From positions 124,001-188,000 of the forward strand of contig JAGYXB010000615.1 of assembly GCA_022495005.1 (NCBI GenBank): DNA of 64,000 bases, read 5' to 3'. Shown piece by piece: positions 9,866 through 20,470 of this stretch (position 1 is its first letter; every line of letters begins with the position of its first letter). Made by a program: the position numbers and the translations under genes. Source of the stretch: Rhyacophila brunnea (Eukaryota; Arthropoda; Insecta; Trichoptera; Rhyacophilidae). Below the pieces are notes generated by a model, which did not search any database, was not told the origin of the DNA, and saw only the letters and a program-made list of their open reading frames with translations.

Positions 9866-10645
9866 AATTCTTCTTCTTCCATATCCGTACCTTAGTCGGA
9901 GCATATGGACACCACGCGGTGCCCTGTCCCTCGCCTGTCTTCTCTCCAGTCTCCAGGTCAAATCGTAGACGTAGTATACACTATGGATAGTATTTAGCGG
10001 CCTCACAGGACGCAGGAATCCGGTCGGCTTGAAAAACAGGCAAGCTAGTTTGAGGTTCTTTTCTAGCATCCGCAGCACGTGGCCGAGCCTGGTCTCAACG
10101 TAATGAGAGGCTGCTTGATGCGTTCCCTTATCTCCTCGTTCCTCCTAAAGTCATACCCCACCGCACACCCAGTATCCGTCGCGAACATTTGTTTTCGAAC
10201 CCCAGTATACGGTTGCTCTGAGCCTTCGTAAGGTGACATGATTGGTGGTAAAGCAGCACCATCAGAATGCAAGCGTCGAATAGGCTGCATTTGGTTTTGA
10301 ATGAGCACAATCGTGAGTCCCGGACACTCCGCATCGAGTGTTCCAATGTTGCTCCAGCCGTTCCCATTCGGATAGCGAGCTCTCTCTGCAAAATGCCATC
10401 TCTCGTGATGTGTACAACCACTATTTGAAGCTGTCGACGCTCTCGATGTTTTGCCCGATGAGTGAAATCTGGATCAGGACAGGTGCTATTACACAAAACG
10501 TTGGTTTTCTTCTCGTTGATTTTCAAACCAACGCGAGATGAGTTGTCATGCAACCTGTCGATTATCTCTTGAATGCCCTCGATTGAGTTATCGAATCGAA
10601 GTGTGGAGTATGGAGAATATATCAGGCAATCTGCGTAGATCTTTC
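9866..10645 (-). pseudogene. Non-LTR retrotransposon reverse transcriptase fragment (catalytic to C-terminal part)
   Basis: The minus strand from 10641 reads IYADCLIYSPYSTLR, where the usual catalytic YADD has become YADC. It continues in frame through EIIDRLHDNSSRVGLKIN..KT (palm/thumb block), DGILQRELAIRM, and YHQSCHLTKAQ..RILGFENKCSRRILGVRW, the conserved 'LLYG.E.W....I..fe..clR.ilgirW' region. Past 10128 frameshifts occur; the other frames hold RRNEEIRERIKQPLI and a vestige of the GHVLRM block (LRMLEKN). A GAA repeat on the minus strand (9868-9879) looks like the 3' tail. It is 5'-truncated and inactive. The clade (CR1/Jockey/RTE-like) cannot be fixed. Confidence 0.75.
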
Positions 10646-12160
10646 CTAACTATATAGCGAGTCGCATCCAGCCAAATCCCCCTTTATTAAAAAAACAATA
10701 ATTACTTAAAATTATGTACGGATATTTTTTTCCAAATTGGTACCACCCCATACTATATTTTCTGTATTAGCCTGTAATATAGGAACCTTTTTCTTCATCG
10801 GTGGACTTGATGACTAACTTTACCTCCATCCGGTATTTAAAACGTGACATAATCTCGGAGGACAACTGCTGTTATTTAGCAAAAATCGTGTAGGTAGTAC
10901 CTAGGTAGGTATCTAGTATTTTAGATAGTGAATCATATAAATGTTGGTTTTATTCTTTGTCTGATGAAATGTAATATCGTACTGTCCAAGCAAGGAATAT
11001 TTAGAATATCGTTTTAAAAGCAAAACGAAAGACAACTTGGATCAGTGGCGTAGGTCCTATGTTAAAACTGTGCAAGCCTCCCCTTAGTGTTTCTAAAAAA
11101 TGTCCAAAATTAAAGTTGGGAGCGTGTTAAGTTGTCCTTCCATTGTTTTTCAAGTAATGTATTCTGATAATCCTCAAATTTACATAAAACAATATAGGGA
11201 TGAAAACAACACATTTTTTTCATTGTCATTTAAGAGTTTTATAAATTTAAATACTTACACATTTTTTTCGGTCCGAATGATAGTGGTTAACGGACGAATT
11301 CTAGCGACTCGGTGAGTAAAATATCAAATTTCTTTTAAATCATCTGTCTTGTTTGTCATTTGAGCAGGGGCAGAAGTATCTGTCGAACATTTTGTCGAAG
11401 TCGTTTAATCAGTCGTTGAAAAATGTGGGTGTGCGTAAAGTGAACAACCATTATTAACCCTTAGAATGCTACGCAGCGATATATCGTTGTTTTTGATAAT
11501 GGCTAGAAATGCTAACAACGATCGTCGTTTTGCTTTTGATGCCTGAAATGTTAAGTTAATTTGGGAACATACTACTGCACCAGTGGTACGAAACATTGTT
11601 TTATCTATGTAGTTTTATTGTTGTGTAATATAACCTGATTGATATATGTGTTGTGACTGGGTAGGTTTAGAACTTATAACTATTGTATATTTTTTTCATG
11701 GCATCACCCTTTTTATAATAAAAACAATTTCAAATACAAATTTCAGTTTACAATATAAAAATTTTGTTTACAGTCAAATTCTTGGTGGAAGGACAATGTT
11801 TTATTTTATTTTATGGATTTGAACCAATGGGAAAGTCTTTTACTCAACTCAGTGTTTAAAGTAAACTGAGATTTGTGCTATATAAAAACAGTTACATTTA
11901 TAAAAAAAATAATGAAATAACATCATTTGCAATACATATTTTAAATGTTCCAATACACAAATCACGTATATTGTACGAGATCTTTTAACGAGGCCACCGT
12001 GCAAATTTTTTCTTTTCAGCCGGGTAGTTTCCTAATTCCACTACTTTGTATTATCCCTCGTGTGGGATAACCGATTGTTTCCAATAACTGATAAAATCAA
12101 AACTCTGTGCGCGGATCGTGCATTTCGCTCGCTCTCGCGATCGCCCGTATGATGGAGCTA
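10646..12160. other. Unassigned AT-rich sequence
   Basis: No supported gene. A CAGTGGCGTAGG motif at 11044 resembles a hAT terminus, but no partner was found. The 71-codon frame at 11100-11315 has no recognisable domain. Confidence 0.4.
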
Positions 12161-12218
12161 TGTAAAGATGTAAAGTAAAAGAATGTAAAGTAAAGATGTA
12201 AAGTAAAAATGTAAAGAG
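12161..12218. repeat. Short degenerate tandem repeat (GTAAAG-based)
   Basis: About four irregular repeats of ATGTAAAGTAAA within 58 bp. Simple minisatellite-like sequence without coding value. Confidence 0.7.
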
Positions 12219-13798
12219 ATATGTCAATTACTTTTAACAGTAGATGCAGCTCGGGATATCTAATTGCCTCATTATCTATTCAAAACGATAAATTAATTAC
12301 GAAACGTGTTTTCATAATATTCCGATTTCGCAGAATCAATTAGAGTGGTAAGGTGTCTAAAAATAATACAATACTTTAATTTATCGACAATTATTGATAG
12401 CAATCCTCGATCGGATTTTGCATAACATCGTAGCAGCCAAAGGGTACACGGATGATTAGTAGATACAGTAAAATACAGTATCGGTACCGGATCTCTCGTC
12501 ATCGAGGCTTGGCCATAATAAATATCATAATAGGAATCACGCACACTATAATATTTCACGCCAACCAAGGTAACAAAATTTGAAGTGCGTCTAGTATTTG
12601 TCGCGCCACGGTATTCGCTTGTAAAACGGGCGTAGAAAATGGCGGGTGGTGAAAGGAAAAGCGAATCATTTGCTATATAGCTTGCTTATTATTAATAAAT
12701 TATGGTTTTTTAATATAGGTAAGTAAAAGTAAAGTAAAAACACGATGCTAAAATGCCTACAAATACGCTACCTCAGAGAACCCAAATGTCATTTTAATAA
12801 TAACCTAGGTACCACTTCTAGCGTGCTGAGCTGTCAACGGGTTGTTTAATTGGTGATTTATTTATTTCTTTCGATCTAAATAGTAACTGCAGCCATTAAT
12901 GCTCACTAATAATCTAAACATGTTTCGGATAGGTATATACTATATATCGATCGAGTTTTCAACTATTCTTATTTTTTAATAACAAAAATGCTTTCTACGC
13001 CTCGTCAGCTATAATATAATAGAAACGCTCTGTGAATAGAATCTATTTAATGTATCTTGGATACGGCCCTACATGTGGTAGAGTGGATAATCTATTCCCG
13101 AGGGAGTCAGGACGATAGTAATTATTCCAATTCCCTCTCTCTCTCTATACAACACCCCTCGAACGCCCAGACTCGCCCCCTGGGATACTCAACCCACCAA
13201 AATGTGAGTAAGTAGATACTTGTGTACTGATTTGGTGTGAGAACAAAAAAAATATAAAAAAAGTCCGAAGCTAACATAACATCAAGTCACGTCCACACAC
13301 AGGCGACAATAAATACACATAGGTAAGGAAGCATCTGAATTCTAAACCAACCTTTTTTGTTCAGTGGAACCCTTGAAACAGTTTAGTCCGGTTAAACGCC
13401 TCTTTACTTTTTTAACTGACAATACTTGTGGAGCCCTGTTGGAAATCACTGATCTAACCAGAGGCAGTATTTTATAGGTAGGTACATTGCTGACACGTAA
13501 ACAACAAAAAAACTACAATTAGCCATCGATCGGTGCATAATGGTTTCTGTGCAGTCCATGAATTAAATTATTTTGTCCGTTTTTTTTGTGTATAAACGGA
13601 GCGTGTACTTTGGAATAAAATAAATACAATGTAATAGTTATAAACTTATAGATGAAAATGGCATATTATAGACATTAGAGTTGGTAATACAAACAATAGT
13701 CAAAACTCATAATAATCAAAACGGTAAAAATAATAGATTAGCGGGTAAAATATTAAATATACTAAATACATTAATTTAGATAGAATAAAATTATATTT
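12219..13798. other. Mostly unassigned, with a possible hAT end
   Basis: No supported gene. Reading the minus strand from about 13430, CAGTGATTTCCAACAGGGCT resembles hAT termini of the CAGTGTTTCCCAA type. It is a probable relic, but without partner or target duplication. Confidence 0.35.
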
Positions 13799-13975
13799 TA
13801 CAAAATGATTATACGTCCAAGTATATTAAAGTCTACAGGTTAATTGATAAATATTTTTATTGCCACAATGTCATACTATTATCAAAACTAGCCATGATAA
13901 CGGTGTTACAATGAGGTAGCTATCGACTAATAATCTAACAGAATTTATTATAAATTATATTATCGTTCATAAACG
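13799..13975. mobile_element. MITE family with ACAAAATGAT ends, copy 1
   Basis: Starts TTACAAAATGATTATA and ends in an inverted, diverged version (TTATATTATCGTTCAT). The interior TGCCACA..ATTATCAA and the later inverted GATAACGGTGTTACAAT are shared with the copy at 17166-17416. Limits approximate. Confidence 0.5.
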
Positions 13976-14994
13976 AAATACCTACTAGTCACATGTAAAA
14001 AGAGAAAATTTAAAAAAAAACACAACTTGAGTAGAGGTATTCAATTAATTAAAATAAAATAATGGCTTTCCACCGAGAATTTAAAGAAATTAGGTAGGTA
14101 GGTTGGTAAGTACCTACTCAACAAATAAAGTAGATGTACTATACTGGTTGAATGCCTGAATGGAGGTATTGGACAAACTATGGAAACTGAATCCTTGCAA
14201 TGGGTGTTATTTTCGTGGTGAGACATGAAACTGGCTCATACGCGGCGACCTTAGTCAAAGATTGTGGTTTTAAACATAACCAAAAGCTCAGAAGGTCAAA
14301 ATTGACGCCATAATCTATCATCATTTTAGAAATAATCTTACAAATATCCTGTAACAAGCAAATAACTGCTGGGTAATCGTATAATCGGTAATCGTAATCG
14401 GGTAGTCATTTCCAGCAACTAATTGAAAAACGCTGATCGTATTCGGGTTGTGGTATGTTACACCTAGTTAAGACTTTATTATAGCCGAAAATTTTCCAGT
14501 CAAAATATTGCCAATGTTGCCCTATGTGGACGAAGCTTTAAATCTCATAATAAGTCTGTTACAACCAGACTCCTATCCTCGACGTAATTTTCCAATTATG
14601 GGCGCGATAATTTTGTGGCAATGAATATTAATTAAAATGGCTCTTCCAAAAGAGCAATCTACACTGACATCGATCCTTCGTCAAGTTTTCTATTCTATGT
14701 AGGTACTTTGGTATTATTAATGTTTATCTTCTTGGATAGGTACTGAAATCATGTTCATGTGCTTTCAAAAACATGTGTTTCATGTGCAGTATATGCAAAA
14801 GTAATTAACTGCAACAAGACTCAATTAAATATTCGAGCCTTGCAATGTTGTTACGACGTGACAAGCATATTAATATGAATAGTAAGTAGGATTCTTTACT
14901 GCTTATTTTGCTGTTAATCTAATGATGTATTTACCATTAAATATGTACATATTAGTATTATCATCATCATCAACCAAAATCTTGTGTGTTAAAA
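13976..14994. other. Unassigned AT-rich sequence
   Basis: No gene recognised. Short ATC/ATCATC and TAATCG stutters only. Confidence 0.4.
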
Positions 14995-15233
14995 AGTGTT
15001 GGTTAGTTTTTTTTTAAATTCATTAAACCTTGCCTATACCAAACCATAAACGAATATTTTTTTTTTACTATTATCTATCATGTGTTGTTTTTTTTATTGG
15101 ATTTTAAAAAGTAACCAACACAGTCTGTATATTGTAGTCTTAGTTCAATGAAAACAAATGCGTATGACTGACAAAAATTATTGTGCACTATTTATGTCGG
15201 ATCTTAACATCCTATCTCCACCCTTCACCACTG
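14995..15233. mobile_element. hAT-type fold-back MITE, internally deleted copy
   Basis: Contains the inner part of the left arm (GTTGGTTAGTTTT) and a complete right arm ending CTCCACCCTTCACCACTG. It matches 24425-24940, but most of the left arm is missing. Confidence 0.65.
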
Positions 15234-15319
15234 ACTGGTAGTGGGTACACTCCCACTTACGTAATTATAATATCAATGTTAATACAGCGCTGTCAATAAC
15301 CTACCATTTATTTGAATAG

Positions 15320-15715
15320 TAAAATCTTGATTATCCGGGTGTGGATTATTCGGGTTGCGCATTATCCGTGCATAAGGCGAACTAAATAGTGTGTCAATCA
15401 ACCAGAATTATTCTGCTTCTGACGAAGATTCGAGTAAAGAAAAATAACTAATCAATCGTATTGGTTACAATCTATATTATATTTTATTGTTGTTTCGTTG
15501 GTATCGATATAAGAAAACCGTTAAAAGATACTTGAGAACAATTAAATAATGGGTGATTTTATTAATATTATAAAGGGTATTCAAATTTAAAATAATAGTC
15601 TGCGTTAGAACCATGTAATAATATTTTAAAAAGATAAATTTAATATTTCATAGTTAATATTATCCGTGCTCCTCTCCGCGACATCGTTGGCTCGGATAAT
15701 GTGATGTTAACAGTA
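15320..15715. mobile_element. Possible degenerate Tigger/pogo-like non-autonomous element
   Basis: GATTATCCGGGTGTGG and GCATTATCCGTGC at the left and ATTATCCGTGCTCC...CTCGGATAATG at the right look like decayed inverted ends of the CGGATAAT type. Inner sequence is AT-rich and non-coding. Weak call. Confidence 0.3.
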
Positions 15716-15719
15716 TGTA

Positions 15720-16435
15720 CGTAATATAAGTACCCATTTACTGAGCTATTTTGTACAGCTAGAATATTCTTAACTAATCGTTTTATTTTTCTTTGAAAGT
15801 GCATATAACTCAAACGTCATCGCCAGACCCAGGTATTGCATCAAGAATCAACAATGGTGCCTCACGTCCGCATCTCATATTGGTGTTTATCTGTGCGCTC
15901 GCATGAGTGTTGGGTTCGCGTGTTAGCTGGAAACCACTCGTTCTATTCTCAGCCTCCTCAAATGGTCATGCACGTTGTAATATCTCTTGTACTTTTGCAG
16001 TCGCCAAAAACCTTTCTATGTTTGCCGTTATAGCTACTAATAATATGGTCAATGAATCACGCGATCTCACTGAAAATCTTTTCTTTTTCTTTAGCACTAC
16101 TGCCAGGTGTGGAGTTTGGTCGCCTCAAGCAGACTTCTACTCTACACTCCACCCGATTCTGCTACAGCATCTGCAGCTGTATAATAAAACTATATTTTAA
16201 AAATATATTGTAATTTATGATGAGGACGATTATTGCAGATTTTCGTCAGATGTGATTGTCCTATTCTGCGAAAGTGTCCACTGTAATATTGAGATTTTAT
16301 GCCAGGGTACATCAGCTGTTTGTCATCGTCATATTCAAATATATTGTAAGTAAGGTATACTGTAATCACAATGGGTCAATATATTCACTTAACTATTAAT
16401 AAACGATCAGTAAAGTTCAATTATTTAGAGTTTAT
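15720..16435. other. Unassigned sequence with a more balanced segment
   Basis: The part at 15820-16190 is less AT-rich and holds two overlapping open frames (to 97 codons) with no recognisable domain. It may be transposon-derived, but I could not place it. Confidence 0.35.
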
Positions 16436-16439
16436 CATC

Positions 16440-17105
16440 GTCATCAGCCAGGATTAATCCACTGCTGGATAAAGACATCCCCTAGCTCCGTCCACTCTTC
16501 TCGCGCCCTAGTTCTTCGCTGCCAAGTAAATCCACCGAACTTGATGAGTTTTGGGTTTGGGTCGAAATCCCGAAGGCCGGAATCCCGAAGGCCGGAATCC
16601 CGAAGGCCGAAATCCGAATGCTGAAATCCCGAATGGCCGAAATCCCGAATACCGAAATCCCGAACGCTCAAATCCCGAATGGCCGGAATCCCGAAGGCGG
16701 AAATCCCGAAAAATAAAAAAAAAATACAAACAGCAACAATTGCGCAATATCGAGTTGCGCAATTTTTGCAAGAGATACAAAACCTCCTTTTGTGGAAAAT
16801 GGGGTTTTGTCTCTTGTAAAATTTGCGCAATTCACGATAAGTGTTAAGATTGTGCAATATTTTGCAGGTGAGACAAAAACCCATTTTCCACAAAAATGGT
16901 TTTTTTGTCTCTCTTGTGAAAATCGCGCAATTATTGCTGTTTGTATTTTTTTATTTTTCGGGATTCCGGCCATTCGGGATTTAGGATTTCGGCCATTCGG
17001 GATTTCGGTCTTCGGAATTTCGTCCGGCACCCATGAGTTTTATATTGTCTATGTGGTCGTTGAACCTTTGGGCATCACTGTATGACGACATGAAATTTGT
17101 CCATC
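16440..17105 (-). pseudogene. Non-LTR reverse transcriptase C-terminal tail, split by a fold-back element
   Basis: On the minus strand, 16440-16552 encodes FTWQRRTRAREEWTELGDVF then IQQWINPG and a stop. This is the standard tail of RTE/CR1-like reverse transcriptases (A.dR..W..LgEAyvQQW). A short TGATGA-type tail follows. The upstream part (DAQRFNDHIDNIKL) continues at 17033 beyond the inserted 480-bp element and stays in frame if the insertion and one 9-bp target copy are ignored. It is a dead 5'-truncated copy. Confidence 0.6.
16553..17032. mobile_element. Fold-back element built from short tandem repeats, 9-bp target duplication
   Basis: 480 bp flanked by ATGAGTTTT on both sides (16544-16552 and 17033-17041). 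The left arm is a run of 16-17-bp repeats with core AATCCCGAA.GGCCG; the right arm is the inverted equivalent (TTCGGGATT, CGGCCATTCGGG). Inside lies AAATACAAACAGCAACAATT and its inverse. Further in are two similar hairpins of about 75 bp, each starting near TTGCGCAAT and holding GAGACAAAA/TTTTGTCTC. The outer ends GGGT...ACCC are inverted. A 9-bp duplication fits Mutator-like elements, but no transposase is present. Confidence 0.85.
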
Positions 17106-17165
17106 TTGTATGTGTAAGTAATGTATCAATGTAAGCAAGTAAACGTATCATAAGAGCGATCACAA

Positions 17166-17416
17166 TTTTACAAAATGATAATACTTATAAATCGTATTCA
17201 ATTCTGCAGATTGGTTTAATAGTCGATACTTAGTTATTTTGGTTGCCACACCATTATCAAGACTATACAATTAAACGATTTGTCTCAGCTTAAGTAAGTA
17301 TCTACGTAATCATTTATTTTTGTGTTATTGATAATGGTGTAGCAATCAACATAGCTGTCGATCAATAAACCAACGTATATAATTGAATATAATTTATATT
17401 ATCATTTTTTAAATGG
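17166..17416. mobile_element. MITE family with ACAAAATGAT ends, copy 2
   Basis: Left TTACAAAATGATAATAC and right TATTATCATTTTTTAAAT are inverted. The inner pair GGTTGCCACACCATTATCAA / TTGATAATGGTGTAGCAATC is a second inverted repeat. Shares both with the copy at 13799. Confidence 0.6.
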
Positions 17417-18429
17417 AAAAAACTGCACCTAAATTCTAAATAAGCATAATAATGTATTGTTGTGTGCATTATCTAAATTTAAAAAAAAACCACATACTTA
17501 TCCGATTATATTTTAATAAATCAATGCGCATTCTACTCACTCACGCGCCACAAGTTTCCGGCGACTTCTATTGAGCCATGGCCTATTTTCGTTCAGTCTT
17601 ACGGTCCATCGAATCTTACGTAAGTTTAGATAAATTGCAGCTATTGCAACGAACGTGCTTACCTATTCATGTTGTGCAGGGTTGTTTATTTACCTATGCA
17701 GGTGTGATACCTTCCAGTCTCTAGGCTGTATTAAAATAATGTATTTTATTGTGCAAGCCGCACGCATACATTTGTATATTAGGTTAGTCTGTTTTTTTTT
17801 TTTTAATTTTATCATAAATCAAATGACGCTTAGAATTTAGATAAGAACTACTTCTCTATTTAATCTGGTTCATAAAAATATACTTGTGCAAAAATATGCG
17901 AACTGTATGACATGTAAATAAATACTGTTCATTTCCATAACTTTCGATTCCTAATTCATGACTTGTAGGTACACGGCACAGCAAAATTTGCAAATTGAGA
18001 TAGCGTCACTAGATTGAGGTTTAAGAGACCGACGAATTGATTTCGGGTTTATGTTACATTCATTGATATACTACTAGATGAGGAGTTCCCATACAAGTGT
18101 CATTTTAAAAATGTACCACAAAAGAAGATACCTATTACGAATATGGTCTTATAATATTTCCTTGTAGGTATAATGCGTTAAGACCGTTAACATGGATTCC
18201 CGAATTTTACCCGTATTGCCCTGGCTGTAAAACTAAATTTGCGTTCTTGGAATAGTGACCCTAAGGGTGTCTGCAACCCAAAGCTTGCAAGCTACCAAAA
18301 ATTCATGTCTGAGCGGACAGAGCAAGTCGTCATGCGCTCACTATTAGTTAGAGTAAGATGCAAGCTTGATCGGGCTTACTCATAATTATTGCCAGGTCGT
18401 TTTCGAGACAAATATTAAGTGAGCTTATA
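17417..18429. other. Unassigned AT-rich sequence
   Basis: No gene recognised; short open frames only. Confidence 0.4.
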
Positions 18430-19616
18430 CAGGCGGACCTCGACTTTCGAACGTTCGACTTTCGCACAATTCGCTATTTCACACATTTAAAAAAAAATCG
18501 TTTTTTTTTAAACTTCGCGCTGTGTGGTAAAGACATCCCTCTCTCGCTCGCTCATAATGAAGTGCATTTCTTGCATCACTTGCATCCTGCTCGCACCTGT
18601 CACTTTGCTTGTGAGCTAGCTAGGATAGGTTTAGTCTTGTGCAGGAGCGTGTGCAGGCGTGTTGTGTAGTGCGTTTTGCTAATTGAAATATTTCACCCTA
18701 AAAATTTATAAACATGAGTGATAAACGGAAAAACTGCAGTGTTGATACGAACAAAAAGAAATCAAGGACTCATAAACTTCACACGATCAAGACAAAGATG
18801 GAAATTATTAGACATTCTGATAGCGGTGAATCTTTTGCTTCAATCGGATGTTCGTATGATCCAAACAGGTCTACGATATGTTATGGAATACGTTCAAAAT
18901 TGTGGACATATATCCTTAAAGATTGCTTCCAAAAGACACGGCATAATTATAGATGAAATAGAAAAATCTTTATCATCATGGTCGATGACCAACATCAAAA
19001 AGATGTCCCTCTGAGTATTTCAATTATGCAAGCGAAGGCTCTTAGTTTGCACAAAGATTGGAAGGCTGGATTAAAAGAAGATTCTAACACGATTTTTCAA
19101 GCAAGTAACGGTTGGTTTAACAATTTTAAAATGAGTTATTCTTTTCATAATATTTAATTCACTGGAGAATCGGCTGATGTGGATAAACATGCTGCAAAAG
19201 AATTTATTTTCTCATTATCCAAAATTATTGAAGATGGAGAATATTCCTCTAGCCAAATATTTAATGTAGATGAGACAGGTTTATTTTGGAAAAAAATGCC
19301 TAGTCGTACATTCTTATCTAAGGAAGAATCAGTTGCCCCTGGATATAAACCTTCTAAAAATCGATTGACATTGCTTCTTGGAGGAAACTTAGCTGGTGAT
19401 TTAAGAGTGGCAAACAGTTAACTATTGATAACTTTTTAAGGGAAATACCCGCAAACCCCACTTAAACGTGTCTCTTAAACATCTTATATTTACTTGATAA
19501 ATAAATATTTCAAAATACACACAATTTTTTTTTTTTTACTTCCCTCTACTTTCGAACATTCAACATTCGCACACATTTTCAGGAACCAATTATGTGCGAA
19601 AGTCGAGGTCCTCCTG
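18430..19616 (+). mobile_element. Tigger-like (Tc1/mariner superfamily) element, internally deleted
   Basis: Ends are inverted: CAGGCGGACCTCGACTTTCG at the left and CGAAAGTCGAGGTCCTCCTG at the right, each followed outward by TA (18428-18429, 19617-19618). CAGG-type ends with TA target duplications are typical of Tigger/pogo. At 1187 bp it is about half the usual autonomous length; only the N-terminal half of the transposase remains, followed by an AT-rich tail with AATAAA-like sequence. Confidence 0.85.
18714..19421 (+). pseudogene. Tigger/jerky-like transposase, N-terminal half, broken
   Basis: The frame starting at 18714 encodes a basic start and a Psq-type helix-turn-helix (KTKMEIIRHSDSGESFASIG). 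After a shift a second piece reads KIASKRHGIIIDEIEKSLSSW, then after another shift the CENP-B/Tc5-like DNA-binding part (QAKALSLHKDWK, FQASNGWFNNFK). An in-frame stop lies near 19156. The catalytic domain begins ADVDKHAAKEF and has the first catalytic Asp in FNVDETGLFWKKMPSRTF, then KPSKNRLTLLLGGNLAGDL. The remaining D residues are missing because the element is deleted there. At least two frameshifts and one stop make it inactive. Confidence 0.8.
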
Positions 19617-19618
19617 TA

Positions 19619-20230
19619 TCGAGTTAAGTCCGCTGATATTAAAACAGTAAGTTTTAACACTGGCCGAGTCGCTGAAAATCGGGCGTCATTTTAAGAAGCA
19701 TATGATTCGTCCAGTAGTAATCAATGGTTACATTATACACATTTTTATTATTGTCTGTTTCATAGATTTATTATGTCATATTATGAAGCGTGTATTTATC
19801 AATAACAGTATCATAATATTATTGCTTTAATGTTGGTTATAGGTAGGTATATACTTACTTATAACTTTACTATCCAAGTGTTACTGTGTCCCTTCTAATT
19901 TTGGTAGTTTGTTAAATTATCTGTTGTGTTGTAGGTACTTACCTAAATTAAAAAATTTCCGCAGACCTTATTTAGCTGCCAACATTTTTGCTGTCCTGTG
20001 CATGCCTTGTGTTATGTTGATTGAAAGATCACAGAGTCGCAATAAACGTTATTCCTTTCATACTAACCAACATTATAACAAAATTTCAAAATATAGTCGT
20101 CAGAACTCAGAATATTCATTTTTCTGTAGCTACCAATTCATCCACACTAAAAAACATTGTCCAATCTCTTCGATCAGGTTATTTTTTCTAGTTTGGTTTT
20201 TTTTGATATCGTTTAGTTTTTAGACACTCA
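19619..20230. other. Unassigned sequence
   Basis: AT-rich with a 104-codon frame (19909-20223) of no recognisable content. No gene called. Confidence 0.4.
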
Positions 20231-20470
20231 CGGTGGCCGCGCGGCTTAAGCTTTGGACTATTACGCCGTGGGTCTCAGGTTCGAATCCTGGGTCTGGCAA
20301 GTACACATATTCTTTTTCAATTTGTGTGTGAGTCAGGGTATGGACCTAATAGGTTGAGCAAGTGGCTAACATCCATTTTTCGTAAAAAACAAAATCTGTT
20401 AATACAAACCTCTACTCTGTGGAGGCCCATATGATCCTATTAGGATCGGACATGGTCGGGAAAAAAAAAA
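20231..20470 (+). mobile_element. tRNA-derived SINE, near full length
   Basis: A box TGGCCGCGCGG (20234-20244) and B box GGTTCGAATCC (20278-20288) are correctly spaced for a polymerase III promoter. A non-tRNA body follows (CTGGGTCTGGCAAGTACACA, CCTAATAGGTTGAGCAAGTG, GGAGGCCCAT, TCCTATTAGGAT) and an A-run at 20461-20470. It is not a tRNA gene, because no matching acceptor stem or anticodon arm closes the fold. Copies at 23095, 52590 (minus) and 1530 (minus) share the body. Confidence 0.85.

Noticed and set aside
16444..17085. Several overlapping open frames of 90-150 codons around 16.5-17 kb
   Set aside because: They are produced by the tandem CCGAAATCC repeats of the fold-back element, which lack stops in several frames. 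Only the short reverse transcriptase tail is real.
20231..20300. tRNA gene at the A/B box
   Set aside because: Boxes fit polymerase III, but the sequence does not close an acceptor stem and runs into a SINE body and A-tail also seen at 23095.
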